Source: Diadema setosum
Taxonomy: Eukaryota > Echinodermata > Echinoidea > Diadematoida > Diadematidae
Assembly: GCA_033980235.1 (NCBI GenBank)
Contig: CM067059.1
Span: forward strand, 22,889,494-22,953,493
Reading direction: 5' to 3'
Length of the DNA stretch: 64,000 bases
The notes under the pieces were generated by a model, which searched no databases, was not told where the DNA came from, and saw only the letters and a program-made list of their open reading frames with translations. A program made the translations under genes and the position numbers. The stretch's first letter is position 1. Every line of letters begins with the position of its first letter. Of this stretch, positions 45,258 to 57,012 are shown in pieces.

Positions 45258-46800
45258 TAATAATACTTTGTGGAACTTTTTTCTGTATTTTCTTTATATC
45301 GCCGTCTGACTGTGACACTTTGTCATCATAAATTGCTCTCCAAATCTGTATGTCCAGCAATGGCGGCACCGAGTCCTTGAATATAATTATACATTGAACA
45401 TGTCTTTGGAACGGATAGTGTCATATTCCTCAAACGTCACTGATGCGTTCTACTAATGCTGTCGCATTCGTTCTATCCACAGTTTGTTGTTAATTTCCCA
45501 TTTTGGGTTGGATTATTTGCATGAAGCTACTGACCTAAAAGTCCCTCTTCCACCTCCCTGATCAGAGTATTCTGTCGTGCTCCTATCGCTTTCTCCATTC
45601 GCCCTCGTCTCTTTACCAACCACCCCCCCCCCCCCCCTCCCCGCAATGCACACTGCAGTATCCTACACTTAGACCAGGGAGGTGATCCCACCTCCCTGCT
45701 TGGACCATGGAGCTGCTCCATGCTAGGACTGAACCTATAGGGAGATGGTGAAAAAAAAAAGTTGTCTCAGTGATTTAGTTGATGTAACGCGACAGTTGGA
45801 TCGTGATAAGCAAAGTTTTGAATGACACTTTGTAACAACACATTTTGTTTTTGTTTTGTTTTGCTTTGTTTGTTTTTTCTTTTTTGCTCAATTTCATTGA
45901 GTTAACCACCATTCATGTCGGATGAGATAGGCTTTATCCCCTCTTTGTCATTCTGTTAGCGACAGTAATTCGTCCCTACAAAGAATGACTGCAACAAGCC
46001 AGCAGAGGCGAAAACACCCTCGTTAGTGCTGTTTCAGGGATTTATGTCCAAATCGATTACGTGGAAGATGCTCACAATCTTGCTGTCATGGCCGTTTTGT
46101 GGGTCCTTATACTGAAACAGGCGTTCTTTTCGAACATATCAGAATGAACGGACGAGGGAACAGTTGCTCAGCAATCCTGCCAGACGACTGCATGTTGCCA
46201 TGGTGACGATAAGTGTTTTTTTTTTTCTTTTCCGAGATAACTGGCAGAGAACCAAAATCCAAACAGTGGTTTTATGATGACGAATACTGAAATCGCTTGT
46301 GGGGTGTGTTTTGTTAAGACCATCAAAATGAACTCATCGTGTGTCCTTTCTCATAAACCTATCGTAGTTTGAAGACACCTAAAAGATAGTTTCTTGTCGG
46401 TGCAATTGGAGCTCTTGGTTGATACTTTTGCTGCTATTACTGGTTATTATACATTACAAAGCGATTGGTAACCACTGAGTGATGCATTAGAGAAATGTAA
46501 AAAAAAATCAAGCACAATGCCGAAGTCTATACTCCCCTCCATGTGCGAAGAGCGAAGATCTTTGAAACAGTTCAATTGTTTCTTATCGTCTTATTATGTA
46601 GGTGTGTAAAAGATAGTAATCTCTTCATAGGCCGATAATCGTATAGCATTACTGAACAGATTCTCGCCGCTCAGTTATACCTCCGTTTCATGTGCAAGAT
46701 GTGGTAACATGTTGCGCTAATTGAAATCTACGAAATAACACATCTTAATGAGGAGTCAGATGGCAGCATTTGCGATATTTACCATATTCACCATGACCAG
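45258..46800. other. Non-coding region
   Basis: C run at 45624-45637 and a micro-palindrome at 45670-45735. No coding exon recognised. Confidence 0.45.
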
Positions 46801-46982
46801 ACCTCCCAACCATTCTGAATTTGAAGGAAAGAATCTGAATTTTGACCATTTTTAGTTCATGTTTCAATAGGAGTTTCCTAGTTTTCTTGATAAATTTATT
46901 ACACACTCCTATGGGAACTGCTCTTTCTTTCCTACTTTTGAGCCAAATCATCCTTATTTTTCAGTCAGAAAGGTCGGGAGGT
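46801..46982. mobile_element. Small MITE with ACCTCCCAACCATTCTGA ends
   Basis: The left end is inverted at the right as TCAGAAAGGTCGGGAGGT (16 of 18 matching). CATGACCAG occurs just outside on both sides, possibly the target duplication with a small offset. About 180 bp, non-coding. Confidence 0.65.
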
Positions 46983-49900
46983 CTTCATGACCAGCAATCG
47001 TTTGACTTTTAGATGTTAACGAAATCAAAACTCTTTGGAGACAGACTAACTCAGATTTTTTTTTAAATTCGTAATTTCTTTTTTTTTTTTCAAATAGAAA
47101 GGGTGAAATGCAATGTGAGGGCCTCGCGGGGACATGGGCCTATTGTCGCTTGAAACCTGTCAAGATGATCGAAGAGATCAATGCGTCACTATATACTATT
47201 CAAGGTCGTAATGGGATACTTAGCAGACAAATTAAACTCGTTTGCCCAGAGGCGATTGTGAGGCACCCTGGAAAAATTTACCGCTGTACTCGGCAACGGA
47301 TGTGACATACATGTTTTTCATGTCTTGTAACTAGTCGCAGTGTGTTCATGGTGTACTCTATTCAAGAATGATTCAAGTGAATGAAATTAATCTACAGTAT
47401 ATCATACTTAAAATCAGCGGACGGGACTGTATAAATAAGAACGTAATGAACCATCGCCTCCCTTTATCTTTCAGAGTCAGTATTGCAAATTGCTTCCTAC
47501 TTTGGTTTAAGCAAGGAGGTATCACACATATGTGATTACGTCCCATAATACTTTTTATTACAGACTTTGACAGTCCTTACATCGGTGTAAAGAATTAATA
47601 TTTATGACAGCAGAAAAGCCCCAAAGCACCAACACACAAACGCACTCAAGAACTCAATCCATGCAGCAACCACGTTTGCCAATAAGGATTTAAAATCTCC
47701 CTCTATTTTTTTTTTTTATTATTTTGTATCACTGTAATGCTCAATGGTTGTTCATTTCACCGTGCCAAGAATAATAAACACCTATACAGGCTGTTGGCCA
47801 CAATGTCCACGTGTGATCAAAAATTGTAGAATCTATTGAAATGCTCGAAGATACTTTGCCAGGAGTTGGAGTTTGTTTTTTTTTTCTCCTGTATTTGAAA
47901 GAAGGAGAACAAAATGAGCAAATTCCATGAATACTTTATCAGTTGGATGCCTATCAAAAACAGTATACACATTGCTTGCTAATGCATCCGGCCTTCTCGG
48001 TTAATTTATGCACTTTCGTTCAAATTAACTCCACGGCTAATGCGGGGCTACTTTAAGTGAAAGGGACACTGACTTAATTATGTTATCAAATTCAATATTA
48101 TCGTGATGCATCCATGGACAGGGAGACAAATACGGAGATATAACAATGGAATATAGGAAGATATAGATATATTGGTAATACAGATCAGAGGGACACGTAT
48201 AACAGTGACAGATGTAGTTGTGGAAATGTGCTGCGTGATAGGACTTGGTTGTGTAGTTAATTAAGAAAAATAATGTGAAGATTAGTTTTTTGAGAATTGG
48301 TTGCAAACTCATGTCTCTACTGTTAATGTTGCAATCGACAAAGATGTTTGATGATTGAATAAATTAAAACAAACTTTAAACAAATAAAATAAAGAAATTG
48401 AGCGATGGTTGTAATACTAGCAATTTCTTGGAACAAGAAAGTGATGCAACCCAACATTTTTTAATGTTTTTTTAGTGCTTTTTCAGGTGTAACTTCTGGC
48501 AATTGCTTGTTGGACGTGACTGGATCAGAAGTCATGACTAATGATAAAAGAGGAACGAAGCAGGGTGCTCTCACAAGCAATAAATGACAACTCGTACGTG
48601 TTGATCAAGCGTGTCATTGGCACTGTGTTCATCAGCAGACAGCCTGCGAGTGGCCTACACAAACTCGCTTGTCATCCAGGTTCACGGGCCAAATTTTGTT
48701 TCGCGCTTGGCTCGAGCAAGGCCACGAGGCATCATAATCGAAATGATATTATTACTAACGAGCGCCGCGTGAGGTAGGAGACAACGGCTGGCGCAACCTG
48801 GCTACCGGAGCGAACTACATCTCTGTACTACCAGGGAGGTGGGAACCCTGGTTGTACAGTTCAATGAAAAACAAACAAACAACAAAACAAAAACAAAAAC
48901 TTGAAAGCCTCTTCACCCCCAAGCTTTGCTCTGTCTTTTTTTTTTTTTCTTTAAAAATAAATATTACCCTATGCCGCTTTTACAGTTTTTAGCGTTATTA
49001 TGAAGAATAGGAGTTGTGTGCCTAGTTGGTTATTGAATCTATGTTTGTGTGGATTCTATTTCATGAATATTATGATTAAAAAAAAATGATCAGTTTTGTC
49101 ACAGCTTCTATACCGCTTTGACAAAGTCTGCAATGTCAAGGAGGTACTGGCTGGACGTAAGATGGGTTAGTGTTCCCCCTAATCTCCTCACAGCCGGCTG
49201 GCCACGCTCATCCTGTCCGCTAGACTGCATGCTCTAAAATCTCGTTGATAATTTCCACATAATAATACCTGCTCTTTAATTTGGGGGGCTATCGGCATGC
49301 TAAATCGATGTGTGACTGATTGCGTCACCTGCAGTGTTAAATTGTGGAAGCCTCAGTCACGTCGCATTATGGCAGTCCCAACACAGGCCATATCTGCCCC
49401 CCCCTTCCCCCTCCACGTTCTCTTGCACTCCCTCCCTCCATCCACATACCCCTCCCCTCCCCCTGCTCTCCCTGATATCTCTCTGCTCGTCCTTACCACT
49501 GTCTCGTTTGGTCCCCCTAATAATTCACTTAGATTCTTTATTATTATTTTTTTTTTTTGGTGGTGGTGGTGGTTGTTGTTAAGGGTATGAACCTCTCTCT
49601 AATCTTCCTCTATGTTACAACATTCAATTTTCCATTAATTCATTTCCATTTTCATTTCCAAAACAGTAGCAGACATATTACAAACGATGAAATAACAGTA
49701 TACATTTCATTAACACGATAGAAATACGTCTGTTTTGTTGCGGTTTACCGCAAGACCTTTGTGTCTCAAGGCAACTGGAAGACTTCTCAATAATCACAGA
49801 AAAATGAAGGGAAGTCTTACAAAAGGCAATATGAGGAGCGCCAGAGCCTTTGTTGCGACTTGAAGTCTGGCACGTGTTATTCCAATTACCAAACTACAAA

Positions 49901-50879
49901 ACGGGGGGAAAGAGGATTAAAGATGATGAATATACGTATGCAAGACGGTTGAGTTTGTCAGTAAAGTCGTCTAACTACTTATGTCATGCACTCCTCCCCA
50001 CCCACACCCCCACCCCAAATCTATCGAAACCCAGCTCAACACATGTATCTATTTGTAAGTAGGTCAATGTAACTTCACCAGACTCGTTCAAACTAACAGA
50101 CAATAACGGGTAAACCGTTGCTACAGACCACGTTGCCAAAAGTTAATTAGAGAAAATGCAACGATGCTTAGCAACCACCTTTAATACGATGGAATATGAA
50201 AGCAACAACACACAACAAAAATGTTATAGAGAGTGGCTGAAAACAATTTTAAACAAAATATCGTGCGAGTCATCCGAATGTCCGCCCCTTGCGTGACATG
50301 AAAACAGATATGGTTAGGAGATAGCATGCCTAAATTATCCATGCTCATCGTATACACACACGCACTCACACATACGCACACATACACGCACACTCAACTT
50401 CGACATCAATAACAACAACAACCACCAAAGTGATGGAAAATTACTTCTCATCCACCTGACGCTACCTAGCGAGTGTGTCAAGTTGTTGTTTTCTTTTTCT
50501 TTTTCCCCTTTTTTGTCACTGGCACGTAACACCGGTACTACACTCCATTAGTTCTAGTTTCTTTAGTGTTTAACCTTACGAAATTAAATTTGACAGACGG
50601 TCATTATCCACACTCCGAACTGTTGACACAGATAAGGCACGAATGCTGATCACACAAATTTGTTTTATTGGCAGCTCATTAACTGGGACACATAGTAAAT
50701 CTCAATACACCCAGTTGACATATGAGTAGATAGCTGCGATAGTTGGTATCCACCAGCCTGACTTGAAGGGGGAGGTTTGTGATTAACGTCAAGGTATAGA
50801 CCAACAGCATTAACCCGTCACGTGCAAGAAATCACATTTTAATTTTGTTTTATGCTACATTCTCATTGTATAGTCTACT
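46983..50879. other. Non-coding region; no firm exon
   Basis: A T-rich acceptor-like site at about 47098 precedes an open frame to 47305 (MQCEGLAGTWAYCRLK...), and a 53-bp open segment follows a TTTCAG near 47475. Both are weak. A GT/AC-rich stretch lies at 50350-50395 and micro-palindromes at 48823-48859. Confidence 0.4.
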
Positions 50880-51183
50880 TTAAAGGCATAATTTATCATT
50901 TGCAGATGAAACAAAAATCCAGCTTTAGTTCTAAAATGTGAGTTAGGGATTGAAACAACCACTGTAAAAATGTGAATACATATAATCGATGTTAAGTATA
51001 TTGAAATACACAAAATGGGAATAATAGTTATAATAAAAATGTTTCCAGACTAAACCGTCTACAGTTATGGTATAATGAGAAAAATACTGATATCTCTGAT
51101 ATATTTTAGGCTTCATTGTGAATATTTTACATGGCAGGGTGTTTTGTGATACAACAGACCTGCACATTTGCATTACATGTGAT
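50880..51183. mobile_element. TTAA MITE family 2, left part, split by a LINE
   Basis: Starts TTTAAAGGCATAATTTATCA and matches 62743-63120 throughout until it stops abruptly at ACATGTGATA, where the LINE tail begins. The missing end resumes at 55086-55124 on the other side of the LINE. Confidence 0.85.
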
Positions 51184-51564
51184 ATTTATTTATTTATTTA
51201 TTTATTGAAACATATTTATTCAGGATAGCTTGATCAGCATGAGCTGTTTTTCATCAAGGTCCTGAGATAAAACATAAAAATACAAACAAGAATTCAGTCA
51301 TTACAATGAATTGTCATCAGTATAAAATCCAAATCAGCTGCAGTAATTAAAATATCAAATCAGATGAATAGTTAATTATTAACAATATAAAATTCATGTT
51401 CTAAAATTCACTTTGCAACTCCTTTGGCGAGAAGACTGCAGAGAAAGACAAAGAAAAACACATCTGGACTAAGCATTAGAATCCACATGGCATAAATGCC
51501 GGCATTCATGTCATGACCTTTTCAAAGGGAGCACATGACAGCAGAGTACTCATATCCACCCAAT

Positions 51565-51717
51565 CTCTCACTCACACACACACTCACATACACACACACA
51601 CACACACCCACACATACACACACACACACTCACATACTCACACACACGCGCGCACACACACACACTCACATACACACACACGCGCGCCCACACACATATG
51701 TTGTTGTTTTAAAGAGC

Positions 51718-51752
<35 letters not shown>
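51565..51752. repeat. (CA)n microsatellite within the LINE 3' UTR
   Basis: CACACA arrays with TA and CG interruptions, in two blocks. Confidence 0.9.
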
Positions 51753-51753
<1 letters not shown>

Positions 51754-51927
51754 AAAGAATAATCATAATATTAACAAGCATATAAGAGATATGATAATGT
51801 TCCCTCGCTGTCTCTCGCAGAGAAGAGGTTACAAAAAAAGCCCAAAGATAAATAATTTTCAATAACTAGAATAAAAACGACAGGAAGGATTTTCTGCAGC
51901 TGAGATGGTCACAACAACAAGTACATA

Positions 51928-54876
51928 TTACAAAAAATATAACTGCTTATATACACGCTTAAAATGCTGAACAGTCCGGGCATTTTGTAAAGTGTCTGGT
52001 AGTGAATTCCATACTTGAGCTCCCGAGAAGCGAAAGCACTTCTTAAAACATGCACGATTTGGTTTTGGAATGACCACATTGAGTGAGTCGGCTGAACGAG
52101 TGTTATGAGAATGCCTGTCACAGACCATTTCTATTTCATTAACCATACGAGTGGGGGCTAAACCATATACACATTTGTACATTAATGTTGCCAAAAAATA
52201 ATCTCGTCGTTGCTCAAATGATTTCCATTTAAGTTCTTTGATAAGATCATCACCATGACTATTAACATAATCATAATTACTTTTCACCACTCTTGCTGCT
52301 CTCTTTTGCAGACGTAACAAATAATCCAGTGATTTAGAAGAGCAATGGCCCCACACAGAAGAAGCATAATCTATGCAAGGTTGTATTAGAGTGAGATACA
52401 GAAAATTCAACACATTTTGATTGACAAACTTACGCATTTTCTGTAGTAAATAAATTTTACAACCTAGCTGCTTCGTTAACTGTCGTACATGATTATTCCA
52501 TAATAACTTATCATCAATTTCAATACCTAAGTACCTAATACTGTGAACTTGCTCAATACGTTCAGCATTAATACAAATATTCAGATCATATTTTTTGGAA
52601 ATACTCAAAACCATCACTTTGGTTTTATCAACGTTGATCTTTAACTTATTCCTAGTATACCAAAGATATAAATCATTCAGATCTGACTGCAGACGTGAGG
52701 ATGCTTCATCAACATACCTACTGGTGGTATATATAACCACATCATCCGCATATATATTGCATTGTGAAAATCTAAGACACTGAGTTATATCATTCATAAA
52801 TAACAAAAATAGAAGGGGCCCTAGTATACTACCCTGGGGCACACCCACTCTAATATCACGAAACTTTGACAAAGATCCATGCGCCCGGACAGCTTGACTT
52901 CGATCATGTAAATAACTGGAGAACCATTTATACTCATATTCCTGAACTCCGTACCATTTAAGCTTGGTCAACACAATATTCATATCAATACTATCAAAAC
53001 ATTTAGATATATCAAGAAAACAGGCTACTACACATTCATTGTTGTTAAACGCTTCGTACCAGTCATCCACAACACGATGCAAACAAGTTTGCGTTGAATG
53101 TTCGGGAAGGAAAGCGAATTGATCAATATTGATTAAATCGTTGCTCTGGAGATATTTCAGAAACTGTTTATGGACCTCTTTTTCCAAGAGTTTAGATATA
53201 TGGCAAACTACAGAGATTGGTCGATAATTGGTAGGGTCATTCTTCGAACCCTTGCCTTTGTAAACAGGTGTCGTTCTTGCTTTCTTCCAATCTACTGGTA
53301 CTTGACCAGTTGTCAGGCTTTCATTGAACAATCTACAAAGAGAGGTATAAATCACTGGTGCAGCAACCTGCAATAGTTTTGCATCCATTTCTAACACATC
53401 CATACTACTATCTGTTGGTAGATTCGATAATAATGTAAAGATTCTATTTGAGTCGATACTATCGAATTGAAAAAAATGAATACACTGCGGATGATACCAT
53501 TTAAAAGCTTCGTCTTTAAAAGATCTAGATATTGTTTCACCAACATTAACAAAAAACCTGTTTAATTTATCACCATCAAGTTCACCAGGTATAATAGACA
53601 TATGCTTATTGTCACCACGAATTCTATTCAATTCCTTCCATAATACTTTACTATTTTTACCATACTTTCGAGTGACATTATCAAAATACACTTTCTTACT
53701 CAATCTAATTTCTTCAGATAACTTATTTCTGACTTTCCGATATTCTGACAAGACTTCTGGAGATTTGACAGAAACAGACTTTTTTTTCAAAAAATCTTTT
53801 CTATAGATCAACTTGATAATGTCTGGTGTCATCCATGGATTATGTCTTCGTTTCAACCTACATTGTTTAATCGGAGCATGCTTATCACATATGTCCATGA
53901 ATGCAGATTTCCATCTATTCCATTTCATTTCCATGTTATCATCCATATCATTTTCTGAATGAAATATATCACACTTTTCTAAATCATGAATGAAATGAGT
54001 AGAATCAAACTTACTATAATCACGAAAATGTATCAAATTATGTCCATACTCTTTCTTATGAAATACCACACTCGTATAAATCAGATAATGGTCACTGACG
54101 GAGATCTTTGCGACTCCACAAAAATCATGATATTCGGGTATAGAAGTCAATATATGATCAAGGCATTTACAACTGGTTTCAGTAACCCTAGTTGGTTCAC
54201 TAACAAGTTGGGTCATCATAAATAAATTCTCAATATCATTAACTGGATTACTGGTATCACTTATTACATCATTTCTTTTATAATCATAATTCATATCCCC
54301 TAGGATTATAAGTTCTTTATCTTCCGTCATAATTCTTTCTAAAGTATCAAATGTAATATCCATATACAAACTATCAGCATTTGGGGGTCTATAAAGACAA
54401 CCAACAATCAACTTGTTAAACTTTGTCAGTGGTAACTCAATCCAAACAGCCTCAAGAACATCATTACAGAGCTCATCACGTTTCATAAAAGTTAGCGAAG
54501 TATGGATGTACATACATACTCCTCCTCCGCGCCGATTATTTCGTCTATCTTGTCTTATTACCGTATAATCAGGGATTTGAATTAAATTATCTTGAATTCT
54601 TTCATGCAGCCATGTTTCAGATATACATAAAATATCAAACTTAGTTTTGGATAACATAAATCGGATTTCATCCAGTTTATCAAACAAACTTCGTACATTT
54701 ATATGGCCAAGTTTTAACCCCTTACATTTTGATAGATTAAGGTAACATTTACTATACTCATCAATGAAGTCGTCATTATTATCATTGAGATTAATTGTTT
54801 TCTGTTCTAATACCTGAGTGGGGATGCATACAGAGTCAGCGTTATCTTCAGTGGCTCTCTCTTCTTGGCCAAGGAC
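51928..54876 (-). CDS. LINE EEP endonuclease + reverse transcriptase frame
   Basis: An open frame of 982 codons from just after a TAG to a TAA. The first Met lies inside the endonuclease, so this frame has no start of its own. EEP motifs: LGHINVRSL, CISETWL, YRPPN, LGDMNYD, SDHY. A helical linker follows, then the reverse transcriptase: PVYKGKG, NYRPISVV, FLDISKCFDS, GVPQGSILGPLLF, YADD, and LGIEIDDKLLW, ending with the CR1-type C-terminus SHNTRS...FSGAQVWNSLP. There is no RNase H. All catalytic residues are present and the frame is uninterrupted, so the insertion is young or recently active. Function: nicking target DNA and copying the element RNA into it. Confidence 0.92.
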   Translation of the reverse strand, partial: VLGQEERATEDNADSVCIPTQVLEQKTINLNDNNDDFIDEYSKCYLNLSKCKGLKLGHINVRSLFDKLDEIRFMLSKTKFDILCISETWLHERIQDNLIQIPDYTVIRQDRRNNRRGGGVCMYIHTSLTFMKRDELCNDVLEAVWIELPLTKFNKLIVGCLYRPPNADSLYMDITFDTLERIMTEDKELIILGDMNYDYKRNDVISDTSNPVNDIENLFMMTQLVSEPTRVTETSCKCLDHILTSIPEYHDFCGVAKISVSDHYLIYTSVVFHKKEYGHNLIHFRDYSKFDSTHFIHDLEKCDIFHSENDMDDNMEMKWNRWKSAFMDICDKHAPIKQCRLKRRHNPWMTPDIIKLIYRKDFLKKKSVSVKSPEVLSEYRKVRNKLSEEIRLSKKVYFDNVTRKYGKNSKVLWKELNRIRGDNKHMSIIPGELDGDKLNRFFVNVGETISRSFKDEAFKWYHPQCIHFFQFDSIDSNRIFTLLSNLPTDSSMDVLEMDAKLLQVAAPVIYTSLCRLFNESLTTGQVPVDWKKARTTPVYKGKGSKNDPTNYRPISVVCHISKLLEKEVHKQFLKYLQSNDLINIDQFAFLPEHSTQTCLHRVVDDWYEAFNNNECVVACFLDISKCFDSIDMNIVLTKLKWYGVQEYEYKWFSSYLHDRSQAVRAHGSLSKFRDIRVGVPQGSILGPLLFLLFMNDITQCLRFSQCNIYADDVVIYTTSRYVDEASSRLQSDLNDLYLWYTRNKLKINVDKTKVMVLSISKKYDLNICINAERIEQVHSIRYLGIEIDDKLLWNNHVRQLTKQLGCKIYLLQKMRKFVNQNVLNFLYLTLIQPCIDYASSVWGHCSSKSLDYLLRLQKRAARVVKSNYDYVNSHGDDLIKELKWKSFEQRRDYFLATLMYKCVYGLAPTRMVNEIEMVCDRHSHNTRSADSLNVVIPKPNRACFKKCFRFSGAQVWNSLPDTLQNARTVQHFKRVYKQLYFL

Positions 54877-55083
54877 CTAGAATTGGCAGAACTTTTCCTT
54901 ATGGCCGTAGTTTGCACATTTCCTACATTGCAGCTGATAGGTGTGTCTGCATGACAAGGCACGATGATTTGGTTCACCGCACTTTTCACACCCTATGAGG
55001 TAGTATGGGCTCCCGTGACTCAATGGCGAACCAAAATTTGGCATCAATGGGGACTCACCGCGAATCTGGGGTGGGGCTTGCAA
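54877..55083 (-). CDS. LINE zinc-knuckle segment, in frame with EEP/RT across one UAG
   Basis: Two CCHC-type knuckles, CEKCGEPNHRALSC and CRKCANYGHKEKFC, end in QF and a TAG at 54877-54879. The next codon continues in the same frame to the endonuclease with no other stop. It is therefore either one polyprotein with a single stop mutation or a readthrough junction. A Met occurs 13 codons after the truncated 5' end (MPNFGSPL). Such knuckles bind the element RNA. Confidence 0.75.
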   Translation of the reverse strand: MQAPPQIRGESPLMPNFGSPLSHGSPYYLIGCEKCGEPNHRALSCRHTYQLQCRKCANYGHKEKFCQF

Positions 55084-55085
55084 TA

Positions 55086-55124
55086 CAGAACATTTTTTAA
55101 ATTACTGCTCCCAAAGGTAAACAG
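55086..55124. mobile_element. TTAA MITE family 2, right remainder
   Basis: Reads ATTACTGCTCCCAAAGGTAA...GGACCTTTAA, the end of the family-2 MITE whose other part is 50880-51183. It proves that the LINE inserted into the MITE. Confidence 0.8.
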
Positions 55125-55573
55125 GACCTTTAACAAAACGTGTTTTTTTTTCTCTCTCTCTAAAAACACACACAAACACACACAAATGGAATTTCAAGAT
55201 TTTACGTGCAAACTATACATCCTATATATGGCAAGTAGCTCCTTTCTATACATAGTCCTACCTCTACTGAGACTAACTTTTAACTGGTCCACACTCTCTC
55301 TTTAAAATTGTTTATTTTTTTTCTGAATTTGTGTAGATTTTATAAATATCATCAATGCCATCTAGTCTCTCTCCAGGCGTTTAACGCAATGAAAATTCAT
55401 AGCTGAATTTAGAATTCAGATAATGAGGGCAAGGTGATGGTTCCTGGAGCTAGTTACCCCAGGACTTGACTGGTTAAAGCTATACGGCTACAGCACGCAC
55501 TCTTGTCACTTTTGCATTGGGTGTGATATTCATCACTCTACTATAGGGACGTGTTAACTCTTTATAGGCATAC
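55125..55573. other. Non-coding, no gene seen
   Basis: A CT run and short ACAC stretch at 55150-55185. No motifs. Confidence 0.5.
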
Positions 55574-56359
55574 TTAACCCTAAAAGGGCCGGGGGGGGGG
55601 GGGGGCGGAATCCGCCCCCCCCCCCTCGACGTTTCGCGCTATAATTCTGTAACGCGAGAAGGCCTCATCGCGAGGCTTCTTGACTTTCTCCGTTCAAGTC
55701 TCGCGCAACTTTTGAGACCAAATTTGCAACGTCCGCACATACTTTTGCGAAGCCACGCCCATTTTTGTAACGGAATGTCGCTCCAAAACGGGCACAATTT
55801 TGTGATTTTGTGTACATTTCCTATGGAAAACAGTGCTCTGTCATGAAAGGCATAAAAACCTGATTATTTTTACAATTAATCACTTTCATTGATTAATTTT
55901 GTGCTAATTATGGTAGAAAAGTGGTCAGTGACAATTTCCAATGAAAAAACAAAGAAAAAACAAAAGTTGAAAAACAAAGAAATACATAAGAAATTCTGAA
56001 AACAATCAAATACATAAGAATTGAAATGAGTTTTGGAAGTTTTTGTGATGTACAATTGTTGAATATGCTAAAACAGATTTACAGATCAAAAATTAGACTC
56101 TCAATGCTTTTAATTAAGCTAAAATATCACCTTGAGCTTAATTTGCATAATTAATTAATTATGATTAGAAATTGATTGTTTAAAAAAATCTTATGACACA
56201 ATCTTGTAGATTATGACGCGGGTCTCACGCATGCAAAATTTCATCGCGATCGCACTACCGATGGCCGAGATCTGGGGGGGGGGGCGGAATTCGCTCCCCC
56301 CCCCCCCCCCCCCCCCCGGTCTGAGCATAGCCAAAAAAGCCCGGCCCCTTTAGGGTTAA
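55574..56359. mobile_element. TTAA MITE family 3 with paired G/C runs
   Basis: Left TTAACCCTAAAAGGGCCGG and right CCGGCCCCTTTAGGGTTAA are inverted ends bounded by TTAA. Near each end a GGGGGGCGGAATCCGCCCCC-like hairpin occurs. The interior is AT-rich and non-coding. 786 bp. Confidence 0.85.
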
Positions 56360-56632
56360 AGAGGACGTTTTAACATCAAGAGGGCCATTGTATAGGTACG
56401 AATGAGCTGGATTCGTGGTTAAAGGCTGGTAATTTGCCCCTATATGTGGATTCAGTAAACGCAGGCGTATTGATAAAGGAACACATCGGTAAGTGTGGAG
56501 GAAAAGTAAACAAAAATAATGTCCGATAGATAGATTCTTAAAATTTCGGTTTAAGTAATGTGACTTCAACGCTGGATAAGAAGACTACAACAGATGTTGG
56601 CTGATGCCACATTGAACTTATAGGCCTATTGG

Positions 56633-57012
56633 TTAAAGGTCCTGTTTACCCTTGGGAGCAGTGATTGAAAAAAAAAATGTTCAAGACATAACTTTTGATG
56701 CATATGTGTAGGTCAGTCGTATCACAAAACATCCTACGATATAAAATTTTGGCAAAAAAGCCTTAAATATAAGGAGATATCACTATTTTCTCATTAAACT
56801 AAACTGTAGACGGTTTAATCTGGAAACATTTTTATTATAACTATTGTTCACATTTTGTATATTTAACAATACTTAACATCTATTATACTGCATGGTTCAA
56901 AGTTTTACATTGGCTGTTTCTATCCCTAACTCACATTTTAGAACTATTTTGTAGCACTAATGCTGGGTTTTGCTAATGCTGGGTGCAAAATAATGGTAAA
57001 TTATCATTTAAG
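56633..57012. mobile_element. TTAA MITE family 2, opposite orientation
   Basis: Left TTAAAGGTCCTGTTTACCCT, right AAATTATCATTTAAGG. The interior matches the inverse of 50880-51183 (CTATCCCTAACTCACATTTT and neighbours). Confidence 0.85.

Larger units (their letters stand above)
51184..55085 (-). mobile_element. CR1/L2-like LINE, about 3.9 kb, inserted in a MITE
   Basis: A minus-strand element with 3' end GCTATCCTGAATAAATATG followed by an (AAAT)n tail at 51184-51207, preceded by a hairpin-like GGACCTTGATGAAAAACAGC...GATCAAGC. The 3' UTR of about 740 bp includes AC/GT microsatellites (51565-51752). The coding part is nearly complete: zinc knuckles, EEP endonuclease, reverse transcriptase. The 5' end is truncated at the MITE junction near 55085. 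One in-frame UAG is the only lesion seen. Confidence 0.9.

Noticed and set aside
47098..47305. Possible last exon after a T-rich acceptor
   Set aside because: The acceptor-like TTTCAAATAG and the open frame could arise by chance; the peptide has no domain features and no donor or partner exon fits clearly.
51638..51862. Open frames in the CA-repeat region
   Set aside because: Poly-Val/Cys or Thr/His translations of the microsatellite in the LINE 3' UTR.
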